Made by a program: the position numbers and the translations under genes. Shown piece by piece: positions 4,860-6,065 of a DNA stretch of 6,065 nt; the stretch's first letter is position 1; each line of letters starts with the position of its first letter. Under the pieces are notes generated by a model. It ran no database searches, was not told where the DNA came from, and was given only the letters and a program-made list of their open reading frames with translations. Location: contig DJVN01000295.1 in the NCBI GenBank assembly GCA_002441205.1, forward strand, positions 3,624 to 9,688, in the 5' to 3' direction. This DNA comes from Syntrophaceae bacterium UBA6255. GTDB taxonomy: Bacteria > Desulfobacterota > Syntrophia > Syntrophales > Smithellaceae.

Positions 4860-6065
4860 TCAACCTAATTTGTCTAAATAACTTTCCACTTCATAAGACT
4901 GAATGACACCGTAATTGGCGGCACCCAGCCAGCCGGACATGATAATACCGACCGAACCGGTATGAAACAAACCGCTGATTTCATGATGCAGTTTCATGGA
5001 AATATCCAAGCCTTCGTGTTTGGTTCCGAACGAAGAACCTCTTTCATGATGTGTATATCTCTTGATAGTCACTGGTGTTGCCGCCTCGACGTAATCAATC
5101 TTATTTCTGATTCCGGGAATAATTTTTTCGAGACTCCCCAGCGTTGCCTCAATCAGCTCTTGTTTTTTGCATTTGTAATCTTCTCTGCTCAGGTTCACCC
5201 AGTCTTCGTAGCGCGCGTTGGTCGATGCAACGATGGTATATCCGGCCTTTTCCAACTGCGGTCTGAGTCTGGGATAGTAAAGTGAAAACGTCCGGCTTGT
5301 TGTCTTCATGGACAGCAGTTCATCGGTTTGAAATTCTTTGGCTTCCGAATAGAAAATCAGATCGCCGATATCTTCAATTGTTTCTCCCTGCCTGATTCCC
5401 ATATACACCTGACAGGAACTGGTATTAAGTCTGACCTTCTTGACCTTTTCAATAAATTCCGGTTTAAACTTGTCCTCTCCCGCCAGATTGAAAATGGTGC
5501 CGATGAGATTACCGTTGGAAAGAACCGATTTAGAAGCAACCACCTCGCCGTCAACCATGACACCCTGACAGACATTATTTTCTATGACAATCTTGTTAAC
5601 TTTTGATTTTAGACGGATATCAACATTATTTTTCAGAAGCTCTTCCTGCATCATCTGGATGACCAGGTCTGTCCCGCCCTGGAATGTATAAACGCCCTTG
5701 CTCATAAAATTGGAAAAGACGATTCCGTAGGTAATTGCGGGATCTTCCAGTGTCGACCCGTTCGCGTAAACAATTGGTTCAATCAGAAAACGATGAACGT
5801 CCTTTCTTCCCGGAAAAAAACTTTCCAGCAGGTCGCCGTTGGTCATTGCCTTGTTGTCGTAGTAATTCATATTCATGACCAGTTTGAAAAAATTATCCAC
5901 CTGCTCTTTGGTAACATTGAAATAATTAATGAGCTTGCTGCTGAAATCTTCCACCGTATAATCCGTCTCCATCTGGTACATGGGATTTATAAAACGCATT
6001 CTTTTAAGTTGAACGATTTTCTCCGCTATCGCTTTGCTCCAGTACTTGCGGCAGGTTTTGACCAT
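4860..6065 (-). CDS. CrtI/RetSat/CrtISO-like FAD-dependent oxidoreductase, N-terminus cut by window edge
   Basis: 401 residues are visible. The expected N-terminal FAD-binding motif (GxGxxG) is absent because it lies beyond the window, so the ATG at 6065 is probably internal; family members are usually near 500 residues. Recognisable pieces are FQGGTDLVIQMMQEEL (128-143), the GGT-x-L helix of phytoene-desaturase-type enzymes, a following strand region (150-185) with the pattern 'I-L-x3-V-x-KI ... GV-x-DGE ... V-SN', AATPVTIKRYTHH (328-340), resembling the late conserved segment of CrtISO and retinol-saturase proteins, and the C-terminal FAD-closing segment GLFHTGSVGIIMSGWLGAAN (365-384). The family desaturates, saturates or isomerises polyene chains with FAD. 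Being first visible in an operon with fabG, fabZ and a fabI-like gene, it probably acts on an acyl or polyene chain rather than a carotenoid, since no isoprenoid gene is present. The direction of the redox reaction cannot be told from the sequence. Confidence 0.85.
   Translation of the reverse strand: MVKTCRKYWSKAIAEKIVQLKRMRFINPMYQMETDYTVEDFSSKLINYFNVTKEQVDNFFKLVMNMNYYDNKAMTNGDLLESFFPGRKDVHRFLIEPIVYANGSTLEDPAITYGIVFSNFMSKGVYTFQGGTDLVIQMMQEELLKNNVDIRLKSKVNKIVIENNVCQGVMVDGEVVASKSVLSNGNLIGTIFNLAGEDKFKPEFIEKVKKVRLNTSSCQVYMGIRQGETIEDIGDLIFYSEAKEFQTDELLSMKTTSRTFSLYYPRLRPQLEKAGYTIVASTNARYEDWVNLSREDYKCKKQELIEATLGSLEKIIPGIRNKIDYVEAATPVTIKRYTHHERGSSFGTKHEGLDISMKLHHEISGLFHTGSVGIIMSGWLGAANYGVIQSYEVESYLDKLG

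Noticed and set aside
4852..4863. Upstream TTG start for the fabG-like gene, adding four residues
   Set aside because: It overlaps the stop of the upstream gene and sits on the Shine-Dalgarno GAGGTG that serves the ATG at 4851.
4860..6065. Treating the ATG at 6065 as the true start of a 401-residue protein
   Set aside because: The protein would lack the FAD-binding Rossmann motif that its family needs, while the C-terminal FAD segment is intact; truncation by the window edge explains this better.

Overview
The window looks like chromosomal DNA from an anaerobic Gram-negative bacterium. Deltaproteobacteria in the broad sense (Desulfobacterota, Syntrophus/Desulfobacter-like) is the best guess. 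The guess rests on the type II fatty-acid enzymes, the molybdenum-cofactor gene mobB, a lipobox-bearing lipoprotein, and a left-edge protein that resembles hypothetical proteins I loosely remember from that group. It is an inference from protein style and was not checked by a search.

Left part, + strand. The 3' end of an unrecognised gene (1-609) is closed by a strong rho-independent terminator (618-665). A gene-free stretch of about 390 bp (610-999) follows. It carries a sigma70-like promoter (TTGACA, 17-bp spacer, TATTCT) with inverted repeats over the -35/spacer and the -10/start region. This promoter should drive a 434-codon gene (1000-2304) for a predicted lipoprotein. Its C-terminal part looks like an NlpC/P60-type papain-fold cysteine peptidase (DCSSW and GHVAI motifs).

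Right part, - strand, read from 6065 down to 2373. A tightly packed five-gene run contains a CrtI/RetSat/CrtISO-like FAD oxidoreductase (cut by the right edge), a FabG-like 3-oxoacyl-ACP reductase, a FabZ-like 3-hydroxyacyl-ACP dehydratase, a divergent FabI-like enoyl-ACP reductase and MobB. Gaps are 8, -1, 9 and 14 bp, and each downstream gene has a Shine-Dalgarno that overlaps or closely follows the previous stop, so this is almost certainly one operon continuing past 6065. FabG, FabZ and FabI together cover the reduction, dehydration and reduction steps of acyl-chain elongation. With a polyene-type desaturase/saturase/isomerase beside them, the cluster looks like a dedicated, non-housekeeping acyl-chain pathway. 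Candidate products are a polyene, a modified lipid, or something like the enzyme sets proposed for ladderane lipids. MobB is the odd member, and its place here may be only transcriptional.

The two blocks converge at a 68-bp junction (2305-2372) with only a weak hairpin. No rRNA, tRNA, CRISPR array, insertion sequence or attachment site was seen.
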